51,219 nucleotides of DNA from Clostridia bacterium. Its GTDB lineage: Bacteria; Bacillota; Clostridia; Christensenellales; UBA1242. Under the pieces are notes generated by a model. That model was not told the DNA's origin and did not search any database. It saw only the letters and a program-made list of their open reading frames with translations. Both the position numbers and the translations under genes were made by a program. Location of the stretch: assembly GCA_017531805.1 (NCBI GenBank), contig JAFXKG010000007.1:1-51219 (forward strand). Direction: 5' to 3'. This document shows, piece after piece, positions 8,079 to 17,152 of this stretch; position 1 is the stretch's first letter; each line of letters opens with the position of its first letter.

Positions 8079-9704
8079 CTATTTGCTGTCTTTTAATGAT
8101 ACTGTCTCTAAATACACTCTGTTGCCTGGTTTAGATAGTTTGCAATCTTCAATATAATAACCCATACGCACAAATTGCATGTTGCCTTTTTGTTTTGTTG
8201 CAAATGGTTCAATGTAAGATACTTTTTCTACCATAGAGTTAGGGTTTACTATCCTATCGAGCATACCTTTTTCGTACACTTCACCTTCTTTTAAAAGGTT
8301 AAAGAATTTGCGTGTAACAATTTTTTCTGAGTGATTTCTGCTTAACCAGTGGATTGTACCTTTTGGTTTTATGCCTTGCTCTTTTGCGTCAGGTATTATA
8401 GAACAATTCAAGTGGTCAATTTCACCATTTTCGCCCATAACAACTTCGTCACAACGGATAACATATGCACCCATCAAACGCACATATCCATTTGGTGTTA
8501 GACGGAAAAACTTTGGTGTTGGTTCCAACATAAAGTCTTCTTTTTCAATATATAACTCCTTGCTGAACTTAACAGGGTGTTTTTTGCTGTTTTCTATTGT
8601 TGGATTGTTAGAAATCATAACATCTTCTACTTTATCATAGTTTGTTATGTTAATTTTGAGTGGATCAATAACAGCAACAACACGCATAGCATCTCTGTTT
8701 AATTCTTCTCGTATACAAGCTTCCAAAATATGTGGTTGCACAAGACTGTTAGATTTTGCTACGCCTATACGAGTGCAAAACTCTCTTATTGAAGTTGGAG
8801 TGTATCCCTTGCGCTTAAATGACGCAAGTGTTGGCAATCTTGGGTCGTCCCAACCGTCTACATAACCTTTTTCAATAAGTTCGTGGAAATATCTTTTACT
8901 GATAACAGTTCCGTCTATGTTTAGACGAGCAAATTCGATTTGGCGAGGTTTAACACCTGTAATTAAAGTACAATTATCAATAAACCAGTTGTAAAGCGGA
9001 CGATGATCTTCAAATTCTAGCGAACAAAGTGAGTGTGTAACACCTTCGTACGCATCACTTAATGGATGAGCAAAGTCATACATTGGATAAATACACCACT
9101 TGTTGCCTTGTCTAAAATGTGAAATATGCATAATACGATAAATAACAGGGTCACGCATATTTATGTTAGGGTGTGCCATATCAATTTTTGCACGCAAAGT
9201 TTTTTCTCCGTCCTTAAATTTACCCGCACGCATATCTTCAAACAATTTTAAGTTTTCTTCCACACTTCTGTTGCGGTAAGGACTTTCTTTACCTGGGTCT
9301 GTAAGCGTACCACGATTTGCACTTATTTCGTCTGCTGTCATATCACATACAAAAGCCTTGCCTTGTTTGATTAAATCAATGGCGCAATCGTATATAAACG
9401 GATAGTAGTCACTTGCGTAATAAAGTTTTTTCCATTTAAAACCTAACCATTTGATATCTTCCATCAAAGCTTTAACATAATGCTCACTTTCTTTGCTAGG
9501 ATTTGTATCATCCATTCGCAAATTTGTGTATCCATTAAACTTTTCTGCTGTCAAAAAGTCTATGCAGATAGCTTTTGCATGTCCAATATGTGTATATCCG
9601 TTTGGTTCTGGTGGGAAACGGGTTACAATTTTCTTTAATTTCTTTTCTTTAATATCTTCTATTATTGCTTGTTCAATAAAGTTAGAAGGTGTAATGTTTT
9701 CCAT
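8079..9704 (-). CDS. glnS: Glutaminyl-tRNA synthetase
   Basis: 541 residues. The class I HIGH motif is at 39-42 (YTHIGHA) and the KMSKS counterpart is VISKR near 265-270. GlnRS-type features include FPPEPNGY at the N-terminus, RMDDTNP, and the two beta-barrel anticodon-binding domains in the last 200 residues. It charges tRNA-Gln directly, so the cell need not depend on the Glu-to-Gln amidotransferase route. GlnRS is patchily distributed in Firmicutes and is thought to be laterally acquired there. Start behind a GGAG site. Confidence 0.96.
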   Translation of the reverse strand: MENITPSNFIEQAIIEDIKEKKLKKIVTRFPPEPNGYTHIGHAKAICIDFLTAEKFNGYTNLRMDDTNPSKESEHYVKALMEDIKWLGFKWKKLYYASDYYPFIYDCAIDLIKQGKAFVCDMTADEISANRGTLTDPGKESPYRNRSVEENLKLFEDMRAGKFKDGEKTLRAKIDMAHPNINMRDPVIYRIMHISHFRQGNKWCIYPMYDFAHPLSDAYEGVTHSLCSLEFEDHRPLYNWFIDNCTLITGVKPRQIEFARLNIDGTVISKRYFHELIEKGYVDGWDDPRLPTLASFKRKGYTPTSIREFCTRIGVAKSNSLVQPHILEACIREELNRDAMRVVAVIDPLKINITNYDKVEDVMISNNPTIENSKKHPVKFSKELYIEKEDFMLEPTPKFFRLTPNGYVRLMGAYVIRCDEVVMGENGEIDHLNCSIIPDAKEQGIKPKGTIHWLSRNHSEKIVTRKFFNLLKEGEVYEKGMLDRIVNPNSMVEKVSYIEPFATKQKGNMQFVRMGYYIEDCKLSKPGNRVYLETVSLKDSK

Positions 9705-9723
9705 GTTGTACTCCTATATTGAG

Positions 9724-9752
9724 ATTATATAACAAATTTTAAAAAATGTAAA
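9724..9752 (-). promoter_or_regulatory. glnS promoter
   Basis: TTTACA (9747-9752), 17-bp spacer, TATAAT (9724-9729) on the minus strand. Confidence 0.7.
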
Positions 9753-9796
9753 TTAATTTTATTGCGCTTTCCCTTTTGTTTTTTATAATTTTGTGT

Positions 9797-9811
9797 TATA
9801 ATATAAACATG
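9797..9811 (+). promoter_or_regulatory. Leaderless-type promoter of lepB
   Basis: Extended -10 TGT-TATAAT (9797-9802), 6 nt, then ATG at 9809. No ribosome site fits between them. The predicted first transcribed base is the A of ATG. Confidence 0.65.
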
Positions 9812-10495
9812 CAAAAAAGAATAGTATTTAAGCGGATTTTTGACATTTTTATCTCGCTAGTATTGTTGTTTTTAATATACTTTTTATCGGTTTTGCTTTA
9901 TTTTAACTCAAAATATAAACCTACCGATGTGTATGGTTACTCTATGCAGCCAACCCTAAACCAAGGTATATCATCTCCAACGATAGCAGGCGACAAGGTG
10001 TTTGTAAACATAAAATCAACTTACGGCCGTGGAGATTTGATTATGGCAACCGTCCCTTGGGAAACGCGTGGTTCAATAGTAAAACGCATTGTAGGGGTTG
10101 AAGGCGACTTAATTCAAATAAAGGAAAATGTTTTAACTTATTCTCTATTGGTAAACGGACAAGAAGTTGCTGTGTATGAAAAATCTGACAGTTCTCCACA
10201 TTATCCAGATATTGCTGGCACAAACTATTACTATCAACAATATTTAGAGTTTTTGGATAATCCTAATTTTCAAAACAATGTTATTTCAATAAATTACGAA
10301 AAATATATAATTGTCAATGCAAACGAATATTTTGTAATGGGAGACAACTGGGGCGAAACTACTGACAGCATAACACAAGGTGTTATCAAGGCAGGTCAAG
10401 TTAATGGAAGGATAGACTACATTATACCTTACACAAAAAACAAAACATGGGAGACATTTAAAATAATTATCAGTTGCCCATTTAAAAAATTTTAA
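9809..10495 (+). CDS. lepB: Signal peptidase I
   Basis: 228 residues from ATG 9809. A TTG further upstream (9776) is rejected because it lies in the promoter. One N-terminal membrane anchor (about 10-32) is followed by the Ser/Lys protease boxes: GYSMQPT with catalytic S45, RGSIVKRIVG with catalytic K92, then the C-terminal VMGDN box. It cleaves signal peptides on the outer face of the membrane. The frame ends at a TAA just after a run of six A. One extra base would extend it by about 44 residues to a stop at 10629 (see next entry). No Shine-Dalgarno; likely leaderless. Confidence 0.93.
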   Translation: MQKRIVFKRIFDIFISLVLLFLIYFLSVLLYFNSKYKPTDVYGYSMQPTLNQGISSPTIAGDKVFVNIKSTYGRGDLIMATVPWETRGSIVKRIVGVEGDLIQIKENVLTYSLLVNGQEVAVYEKSDSSPHYPDIAGTNYYYQQYLEFLDNPNFQNNVISINYEKYIIVNANEYFVMGDNWGETTDSITQGVIKAGQVNGRIDYIIPYTKNKTWETFKIIISCPFKKF

Positions 10496-10629
10496 AAGCA
10501 TCTTTAAGGATAAATCAAGTTTTTAAAAAGTTTAAAACCACAAATATCCCTAAACTTATTGCTCTTAAAATTGCTTACGATTACTCAAAGTGGGAAGAAC
10601 GCGAGTATTTTGACGAAAATGGTTGGTAA
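10489..10629 (+). other. Out-of-frame continuation of lepB
   Basis: In the -1 frame relative to lepB an open stretch runs from the lepB 3' end to TAA 10627-10629. It has no start codon of its own and ends in a protein-like sequence (IAYDYSKWEEREYFDENGW), then a strong terminator at once. If the run of six A at 10484-10489 were seven, it would be the C-terminus of LepB. Either an assembly error or a true frameshift. Confidence 0.55.
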
Positions 10630-10630
10630 C

Positions 10631-10657
10631 AAAAAAGAAGCATAATGCTTCTTTTTT
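10631..10657. terminator. Bidirectional terminator
   Basis: Near-perfect palindrome AAAAAAGAAGCAT-A-ATGCTTCTTTTTT between convergent genes. Confidence 0.9.
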
Positions 10658-11177
10658 ACAATCCTAAATTTAAATCATTGTCTTCATCTTGTGTGTTATT
10701 TTGTTCTTTGTCTTGTTCAAAACATTGGTCAAATACAAACTCTTCAAACGCAGTCATATCATTTGCTTTGTCTGGATTACAACTTAAAAACATGTTATAC
10801 ATGGCAGCGTCATAATCAGCAACATGTTCAATAATAAGTGCCATTACATTTTTGTTTATAAGATCATTAACATCCTTTTTTGTAAGACCAACTTTAGCAT
10901 AATCAGGTTCGTTTGAAGATTGTTTTGCTAAATGTGCCCAGCCAAAACATCCACAAACGGTTAAAAATACAGTTATAACTTTTGTCATACCTCTTAAAAG
11001 TTCGCCAGCCGTCAAAGCTAAAGCTAAAGTTATCAATCCACCACAAACATTAAAAAATGTTTTTATTTTTGCTTTTTTATGTTGGTCGGCCACTTGTATT
11101 ACATCATATAGATATAAATATTCATCTGGCATCATTTCTTCTACTGGTTTGTTTAATATTTCTTTTAGTGTTTCCAT
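10656..11177 (-). CDS. Hypothetical membrane protein
   Basis: 173 residues with an AGGAT ribosome site. Two adjacent hydrophobic segments (about 41-62 and 66-83) form a membrane hairpin. A helical N-terminal part precedes it, and the tail is rich in Asp, Glu, Gln and Asn. No motif recognised. It is monocistronic, convergent with lepB and divergent from the dacF-like gene. Confidence 0.65.
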   Translation of the reverse strand: METLKEILNKPVEEMMPDEYLYLYDVIQVADQHKKAKIKTFFNVCGGLITLALALTAGELLRGMTKVITVFLTVCGCFGWAHLAKQSSNEPDYAKVGLTKKDVNDLINKNVMALIIEHVADYDAAMYNMFLSCNPDKANDMTAFEEFVFDQCFEQDKEQNNTQDEDNDLNLGL

Positions 11178-11283
11178 AAATTTATCCTAACAATAATATA
11201 CCTTAGATTTAAACTTTTGTCAATATTGATTTATAAGATACATAAAATTAAAATTTAATCAAACAATATCTATGAGGTGAATT

Positions 11284-12432
11284 ATGAAAAAGAAAATTTG
11301 TATCGTTTTACTGCTAATACTTACATGTGGAATATTTATATTACCAACCAACTTATCTGCTTCGTATGCTACATTTGAATCATCAGAAAGTTGCAAATCT
11401 AGCGTTTTGATAGATATGAATACAAAAAAGATATTGTATGAAAACAATGCTCACGACAGAGTTCCTATTGCAAGTGTAACAAAACTTATGACAATATTAT
11501 TAACGCTAGAAAATGTCCAATGCGGTAACATCTCTTTAAGCGACAAGGTTGTTGTAAGCGAAAATGCCAATAGTATGGGCGGTAGTCAAATATTTTTGGA
11601 TGCCAATGTGCAATATGAGTTATCCGAATTGCTTAAATCTGTAATTGTTGCAAGTGCAAATGACAGCAGTGTTGCTATTGCTGAGTATATTGCAGGTAGC
11701 GAAAACAATTTTGTGCGTATGATGAACGAACGCGCTCAGGAATTAGATTTAAAAAATACAAACTACTCTAACTGTACAGGTTTGCCAACACCAGATGGAT
11801 ATTCAAGTGCATACGACCAAGCAATTATACTTTCTAATGTATTAAATTACGATACTTACCACAATTATTCTTCAATTTGGATGGAAGATTTTAAACATCC
11901 AAGCGGAAGAACCACGCAAATGACAAACACAAATCGCCTGTCAAGATTTTACGAAGGTTGCATTGGTGGTAAGACAGGGTCAACCAATCAAGCAAAATAT
12001 TGTTTAGCAGTTGGTGCAAAACGCAATGATACTTCACTTATATCTGTTGTTTTAGGTGCAGACAACAGCAAAGACAGGTTTAAGTTAGCAAGCGATTTGC
12101 TAAATTACGGATTTTCTAACTATACAAGCACAACACTTTTTAGTGATGCAGACTTAAACAATAGATTTATTAAAATTAAAGGACATAACAGACAAATAAG
12201 TTTAAAAGCAGAAAGAAATTTTACTTTTGCACACAACAAAAATCAAGATGTAAATTATTCTTTAATATACAACCTTCCAAACATGCTGATAAGTGCTAAA
12301 GAAAATCAAATTGTCGGCAATGTTCAAGTTGTTGTTGACGGAGTTATTGTAGATACAATCAACATACTATCAAAAGATACAGTTGACGAATTGACAGTAT
12401 GGGACTATATAAAAGAAATCACAACACTTTAA
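11284..12432 (+). CDS. D-alanyl-D-alanine carboxypeptidase (DacF/PBP5 family)
   Basis: 382 residues. A signal peptide (about 1-27, LLLILTCGIFILPTNLSA) precedes the penicillin-binding catalytic triad motifs: SVTK (S64, K67), SAN (124-126) and KTG (230-232). The C-terminal third is the beta-rich PBP5 domain. It removes the terminal D-Ala from peptidoglycan stem peptides outside the membrane. The GAGGTGA ribosome site supports the start. It could be a sporulation-specific DacF or a vegetative DacA; the sequence alone does not decide. Confidence 0.93.
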   Translation: MKKKICIVLLLILTCGIFILPTNLSASYATFESSESCKSSVLIDMNTKKILYENNAHDRVPIASVTKLMTILLTLENVQCGNISLSDKVVVSENANSMGGSQIFLDANVQYELSELLKSVIVASANDSSVAIAEYIAGSENNFVRMMNERAQELDLKNTNYSNCTGLPTPDGYSSAYDQAIILSNVLNYDTYHNYSSIWMEDFKHPSGRTTQMTNTNRLSRFYEGCIGGKTGSTNQAKYCLAVGAKRNDTSLISVVLGADNSKDRFKLASDLLNYGFSNYTSTTLFSDADLNNRFIKIKGHNRQISLKAERNFTFAHNKNQDVNYSLIYNLPNMLISAKENQIVGNVQVVVDGVIVDTINILSKDTVDELTVWDYIKEITTL

Positions 12433-12435
12433 AAC

Positions 12436-12465
12436 AAAAAAGCGGTTTTTTATAACCGCTTTTTT
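12436..12465 (+). terminator. Terminator of the D,D-carboxypeptidase gene
   Basis: AAAAAAGCGGTT and AACCGCTTTTTT form a 12-bp stem around a short loop. Confidence 0.9.
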
Positions 12466-12545
12466 CATTGGTAAATATCTTTCAAACTATTATCACTTAC
12501 TTGTTGTATAAATACATAAAAATAAATTATGATAATAATATCAAA

Positions 12546-12633
12546 TGGCGGAGAGTGGCGGATTTGAACCGCCGGAAGCTTTCACTTCATCGCTTTTCGA
12601 GAGCGACACATTCGACCACTCTGACAACTCTCC
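12546..12633 (-). tRNA. tRNA-Ser(CGA)
   Basis: 88 nt including an encoded CCA. Acceptor GGAGAGT pairs with ACTCTCC. The long variable arm is typical of tRNA-Ser. The anticodon loop CTCGAAA gives anticodon CGA, reading UCG. Confidence 0.95.
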
Positions 12634-12690
12634 ATTTTTTATATTTTTAATAATATTCATATCTAAAAGACAAGCAAATACTATATTAAA

Positions 12691-12722
12691 TTATCCACAA
12701 TTTCGCATAAAAATGTGGATAA
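12691..12722. promoter_or_regulatory. Pair of perfect DnaA boxes
   Basis: TTATCCACA (12691-12699) and its inverse TGTGGATAA (12714-12722), between tRNA-Ser and the HAD gene. Confidence 0.6.
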
Positions 12723-12758
12723 CCAAACAAGTTAAAAACCACTATTTTATAGGCTTTT

Positions 12759-13247
12759 TTAATCAATCAATTTGCTTACATGTACAGCACAGTTTTTTAT
12801 AACTTTGTTTGTGGCTTCAATAATGTTGTGATTATCTTCAATTAGTATTGGTACAACATTTTTATTTTTAACAATTTCCAAAATTTTATTTACTTTAAGC
12901 AAGTCTTTTGTCTTTTGTGTAAAGGTCTCATTTTCATACACAACAATGTTTATGTTTTTATCTTCAAAAATATTTGCATGCAATTTTAACCATTGTAATT
13001 TTTCTTGCTTTTGCTCGTTAAAATAACAAGCACTTAAAATGCCTATTTCAACATTTTTTATTTTTTTAATTTTTTTCAGTTGAGATATAGTATGGTTTAA
13101 AGGTCTGCTATTAAAATAAGTATTTGGCACATTATTTCTAATATCATGTTTTTTTGTAGTATCGTATTCTGCTATCACTCCATCCATATCACAAAACACC
13201 ATAACTTTGTTATCTTTTGCCAATTTACGAATTTTATCAATCAACAT
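12759..13247 (-). CDS. HAD-superfamily phosphatase, 5'-nucleotidase-like
   Basis: 162 residues. HAD motif I is near the N-terminus (MVFCDMDGVIAEYD, nucleophile Asp in DMDGV). Motif II-like SA follows in GILSACYF, and the acidic motif IV in ILIEDN. The size and the DMDGV-A pattern resemble small deoxyribonucleotidase-like HAD proteins. The substrate cannot be read from the sequence. AGAGGG ribosome site. It lies 12 nt after the frameshifted HD gene, likely in one operon. Confidence 0.75.
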   Translation of the reverse strand: MLIDKIRKLAKDNKVMVFCDMDGVIAEYDTTKKHDIRNNVPNTYFNSRPLNHTISQLKKIKKIKNVEIGILSACYFNEQKQEKLQWLKLHANIFEDKNINIVVYENETFTQKTKDLLKVNKILEIVKNKNVVPILIEDNHNIIEATNKVIKNCAVHVSKLID

Positions 13248-13259
13248 ATCTAACCCTCT

Positions 13260-13794
13260 TTAGTATAAATTAATTGCTTGTTGCAAAGCATCTTTCATGT
13301 TTTGTGAAGCATATCCTAACTCATCACAAATATACTGAGCCTCTGATTTATAAAAATCTTGTTTTTCTTTAGTCCAAGCAGAGTATCTTTCTCTGATATT
13401 AAACATCCTGTCAGCCATTTTTACAATAGCAACTTCTTTAGGTTGCATTTTTATCTTTGCAATACAGTCTTTGATTTGTTGGTCGGTTTGTATATCTTCA
13501 TTTCTAGATAATGCCAATACTCCATCAGCAACTTTTACTCCAAACTCTTTTTTCAAATCTTGATATGTAGTGGTTGTATCTTCCAAACTATCATGCAAAA
13601 GTGCCAGTGTTAAAAGATAAGTTCTGTCAACATCTTCACAAAAAAGTAAAATTTAGTGCATTTAAAGCTACACCAAACAAATGAGTTGTGTATGGGACAT
13701 CTTTAGGTGGACGGCAAATAAATTGTCCCTTATGCATAAGCGACGCGAAGAACAATGCCTTTTGTACGATATCTTTTGTGAAGTAACTCATCAT
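13260..13794 (-). pseudogene. HD-domain (p)ppGpp hydrolase-like protein, frameshifted
   Basis: Two frames together encode one protein of about 177 residues. The first part (from ATG 13794 or 13791) carries HKGQ and PYTTHLFGVA and stops at TGA within a run of six T. The second part continues with CEDVDRTYLLTLALLHDSLEDT, then KMADRMFN, and ends at 13260. These are the metal-binding H, HD and D positions of RelA/SpoT-type and MESH1-like hydrolases. One T too many (or two missing) near 13640-13650 breaks the frame. It could be a pseudogene, a sequencing error or a slippage site. Confidence 0.75.
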
Positions 13795-13845
13795 GCCCTA
13801 ATTTTATCACTCGCAAAATTTTAAAGCAAACAAAAATGTCATTTT

Positions 13846-13897
13846 TTATCCACAAATTTAAAAAGTTATCCACAAATTTAATTTTTTCTGTGGATAA
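13846..13897. promoter_or_regulatory. Three perfect DnaA boxes downstream of dnaN
   Basis: TTATCCACA at 13846-13854 and 13866-13874, TGTGGATAA at 13889-13897. They lie at the edge of an extremely AT-rich stretch. Confidence 0.65.
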
Positions 13898-14209
13898 CTT
13901 ATTTCTGCCTATAATATATTTTTTTAAATCTGATAAAATATTAATTAAATTATTATTTTTTTTATTTGATAAAATATTTAATATATTATTAATTATTAAT
14001 TTTGATAATATATATTATTAATTTTATTTATTAATTTAATTTGATAATAAGTTTGCAAAAACACCTATTTTATAGCATATTTTAAAAATCAAAAAAAACA
14101 AGCAAAATTGCCTGTTTTTATAATTTTAATTTTTTATTTATTTTTATTATTAATTTATATTATTTTTTTATTTAAATATTATATATATTATTAAATATAT
14201 ATTATTATA
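13898..14209. other. AT-only stretch beside DnaA boxes, no gene
   Basis: About 300 bp made almost entirely of A and T, with many TTATTAAT and TATATT runs. No gene is seen. It contains the dnaN terminator (14089-14117: AAACAAGC/GCCTGTTT stem). It could be an unwinding region serving the adjacent DnaA boxes, or simply relaxed spacer. Confidence 0.5.
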
Positions 14210-15307
14210 TTAGCGAGATTTAACTGGCAAGATTAGGAAAGTAAAATCTTCACCTTCACATGGAGTGATAACGCATGGTTGAATTTGACTATTAAAGTTA
14301 ATCTTAACATAAGGGTTGTCAATAACACGCAAACAATCACTAAAATATTTTGAGTTAAAAGAAATATTTAAATCATTACCCTTTACACCTACAGTAATAT
14401 TTTCTTTTGTGTTACCAATCTCACTGTTAGAAGTAAGCATCAAATTCTTTTCTTTAATGTCAAATTTTACAAGATTGTTTTTATCAATCCTTGACAAAAC
14501 ACTTGCTCTGTCAATTGCATCTTCAAGTTGTTCTTTGTTTACAGTTACAACAGTTGAATAGTCTTTTGGCAAAATTTGTCGATAGTTAATAAATTGACCA
14601 TCGATCAAGCGGTTTATCACAATTGTGTCACCAAGGTCTACCATAATGTTGTTAGAGTGAATATAAACTTTAATAAAACCTTCGTTATCCATCATTTTTA
14701 CAATTTCGTAAATATTTTTACCAGGAACAATAATTTTGAAATCAGCTGTTGATACAACTAATTCTTTGTTTGCAATACTTAATCTACAACCATCTACAGC
14801 AACTGCTCTGATAGAATTGCCAGTTGTTTCAATTAAAACACCTTTAAGTATTGGTCTGCTGTCATCTTGAGCTACTGCATAAAATACATTGTTAATCAAA
14901 GATTTAAAATTTTCTTTAGAAATTTCAAAGTAACTTTCTTTTTCTAACTCTTTAATTTGAGGAAATTCACTTATTTCCATACATTGCAAAACACCTTCAC
15001 TATCAGTATAAGCAATACGCAATTGATTTTTTTCGTTTAATTCACATTCAATTTGTTGGTTTGTAAGTTTTTTGATATATTCACCAAACAATCTGCCAGG
15101 GACAACTGTTTCACCTGTAGTTTCTACTTCGGCTCTAATAGTTTTTTCAATGCTCATTTCAAGATCTGTAGCAGATAATATTAACTTATCATCAGCACAC
15201 ACCAATTTAATACCTTCAAGTATTTGAGATGTTGTTTTGCCACTGATTGCTTTAGATACCGTACTTATAGCATCACTAAGTTCAAGCCCATCACATCTAA
15301 ATTTCAT
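14210..15307 (-). CDS. dnaN: DNA polymerase III beta sliding clamp
   Basis: 365 residues, typical. Three repeated clamp domains are visible (about 1-120, 125-245, 250-365), ending in a hydrophobic FLILPVKSR tail. The ring-shaped dimer tethers DNA polymerase III to DNA. The start has a GGAG site and its own consensus promoter (15361-15389), so it can be expressed apart from dnaA. It lies downstream of dnaA in the same direction, but 468 bp away with a terminator between them. Confidence 0.97.
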   Translation of the reverse strand: MKFRCDGLELSDAISTVSKAISGKTTSQILEGIKLVCADDKLILSATDLEMSIEKTIRAEVETTGETVVPGRLFGEYIKKLTNQQIECELNEKNQLRIAYTDSEGVLQCMEISEFPQIKELEKESYFEISKENFKSLINNVFYAVAQDDSRPILKGVLIETTGNSIRAVAVDGCRLSIANKELVVSTADFKIIVPGKNIYEIVKMMDNEGFIKVYIHSNNIMVDLGDTIVINRLIDGQFINYRQILPKDYSTVVTVNKEQLEDAIDRASVLSRIDKNNLVKFDIKEKNLMLTSNSEIGNTKENITVGVKGNDLNISFNSKYFSDCLRVIDNPYVKINFNSQIQPCVITPCEGEDFTFLILPVKSR

Positions 15308-15360
15308 TTATTTTCTCCTTTTTCACTTTGTCCCCTAAATCAAAGTTATGATACATCACT

Positions 15361-15389
15361 ATATTACCAAAAATGCTTTAACATGTCAA
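15361..15389 (-). promoter_or_regulatory. dnaN promoter
   Basis: TTGACA (15384-15389), 17-bp spacer, TAATAT (15361-15366). An inverted repeat TTGTC/GACAA (15406-15423), including TGTCGAT, lies just upstream of the -35. Confidence 0.75.
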
Positions 15390-15745
15390 ATAAAATAGTA
15401 CTTATTTGTCGATTTTTTGACAACTATTATATCAAATAAATACCTAAAAAATAGATATATACGCGTGTGTACCCATACGCACTTGTTTTTATAAATTTTA
15501 TTTATTTTTTTGATAGTGATTTTATTATTAGGGGGTGTAGAATTGTGGATAACTTGTAAAAAACGCCATATTTAGTACTAAAGTACTAATATTCGACATA
15601 ATAACAACAAAACTTGTCCACATTTTAGGTTTATAACCATGTTGATAGATGTGTGTATAACTACAAAATATATGTGGACAACCATGTTTTACCTGTAGAT
15701 TTTGGACAATTAATGTATCTCTTTTAGTTTTGATAGGGTTAAGAA
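15390..15745. other. dnaA-dnaN intergenic control region
   Basis: No gene. From left to right it holds an 18-nt purine-pyrimidine alternating tract with CGCGTGTGT (15455-15472), a perfect DnaA box TGTGGATAA (15544-15552), an inverted repeat TTAGTACT-AA-AGTACTAA (15572-15589), and a perfect 0A core on the minus strand (15592-15598, TGTCGAA). The density of candidate protein sites suggests a control or secondary origin element. Confidence 0.55.
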
Positions 15746-15778
15746 AATAAAAAAAGCGAATAGTTATATCCGCTTTTT
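15746..15778 (-). terminator. dnaA terminator
   Basis: AAAAAGCGAAT/ATCCGCTTTTT stem (15751-15761 with 15768-15778) followed on the minus strand by a T run. The dnaA stop codon is at its edge. Confidence 0.8.
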
Positions 15779-17126
15779 AGTATTTCAACAATTGAGACTT
15801 AATATCGTTAACTAAAGTTTTAACATGTGAGTTAACTTTAACTTGATTAGAAATCTTATCTCTTGCGTGCATAATAGTTGTATGGTCTCTACCGCCAAAT
15901 ATTGTACCGATTGCTGTCAATGGGATATTAAGCATATCGTTAATCAAGTATATACAAAGTTGTCTAGGTTCTACAATCTCTTTATTTTTCTTTTTACCGA
16001 TAAGTTCTTCTTTTGTAACTTTAAAGAAATCACACACAGTGTTTACAATTTTATCAGCATTTAAATCTGTTCTTTCAGTTTCGCCATAATCTTTAAGAGC
16101 TTCATGTGCATCATCCATGCTTGCATGAGATTTGCCAAGTAAACTTGCATAGAAAACCACTTTTGACAATATACCTTCCATCTCACGGATATTGGTGCCA
16201 GTTTTTTCTGCAATAAAATCTACAACATCTTCGTCAACAAGATAACCTTCTTGACTACATTTTTTTCTTATAATGGCAACTTTTGTTTCATAATCTGGCT
16301 CTTGAATATCTTGAATTAGACCACTACTAAATCTAGAGCGCAATCTTTCTTCCAAAGCACTCATGTCTTTAGGTGAGCGGTCACTAGCAATAATAATTTG
16401 CTTGTTGTTTTGGTATAAATCGTTAAAGGTATGAAAGAATTCTTCTTGTATACCCATTTTGTTGCTAATAAATTGAATATCGTCAATCATTAAAACATCA
16501 ACATTACGATATTTGTCTCTAAAATCAAGGTTAGATTTATCTTTTCCGTTTCTGATTGATTCTACATAATCGTTTGTAAATTTTTCACAAGTAACATAAA
16601 GGACATTTAAATCAGGTTGATGTTCGTTAAGGTAATTACCTACCGCGTGCAACAAGTGAGTTTTACCAAGACCAACACCACCATAGATAAACAAAGGGTT
16701 AAATTTAAAACTTGGATGTTCTGCAACACTTTGCATTGCTGCACATACCACTTGGTTAGATTTACCAACTACAAAGTTTTCAAATGTATATTTTTTGTTA
16801 AATTTAGATTTCAATGTAGGAGACTCTTTCATAATACGCTCTAATTCTGCATCTTGTTTTCTGATGCTTGCTTCGTATTCTTGATTTTCAGTAACGCGGA
16901 CATATGTATATGGAGTAAATTCTTGACGGACACATTTTGTTATTTTTTCAAATATGCCTGGTTGATTTACTTGATTTTTAGCTGTAATACTTGGAGCCAT
17001 AAGAATCAACTCGTCGTTTGCATACTGAATTGGTGTTAAAGTATTTATCCATAAATCAAATGTTACAGCAGTAACTTCGTTTTCAAGTTTGTTTAAAACT
17101 TTTTTCCATTGATCAAGTAAAAACAT
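15777..17126 (-). CDS. dnaA: Chromosomal replication initiator DnaA
   Basis: 449 residues. Domain I is N-terminal (1-80). The AAA+ ATPase has Walker A GGVGLGKTH (149-157) and Walker B VLMIDDIQF. The C-terminal domain IV helix-turn-helix has the signature GGRDHTTIMHA. It binds DnaA boxes and opens the origin. Start with a GGGAG site. The consensus promoter (17153-17181) has a perfect DnaA box 15 bp upstream of its -35, which fits autoregulation. Its neighbours are unusual: recF is upstream, and rpmH is not divergent from it. Confidence 0.98.
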   Translation of the reverse strand: MFLLDQWKKVLNKLENEVTAVTFDLWINTLTPIQYANDELILMAPSITAKNQVNQPGIFEKITKCVRQEFTPYTYVRVTENQEYEASIRKQDAELERIMKESPTLKSKFNKKYTFENFVVGKSNQVVCAAMQSVAEHPSFKFNPLFIYGGVGLGKTHLLHAVGNYLNEHQPDLNVLYVTCEKFTNDYVESIRNGKDKSNLDFRDKYRNVDVLMIDDIQFISNKMGIQEEFFHTFNDLYQNNKQIIIASDRSPKDMSALEERLRSRFSSGLIQDIQEPDYETKVAIIRKKCSQEGYLVDEDVVDFIAEKTGTNIREMEGILSKVVFYASLLGKSHASMDDAHEALKDYGETERTDLNADKIVNTVCDFFKVTKEELIGKKKNKEIVEPRQLCIYLINDMLNIPLTAIGTIFGGRDHTTIMHARDKISNQVKVNSHVKTLVNDIKSQLLKY

Positions 17127-17152
17127 AGCTTTTCTCCCTTTAATATACCAGT

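Noticed and set aside
10484..10495. Programmed -1 frameshift site in lepB
   Set aside because: The A-rich run does not fit the canonical X XXY YYZ heptamer in the zero frame; an indel explains it more simply.
12468..12802. Two plus-strand frames over the tRNA-Ser(CGA) region
   Set aside because: They translate a tRNA gene on the other strand and have no ribosome site.
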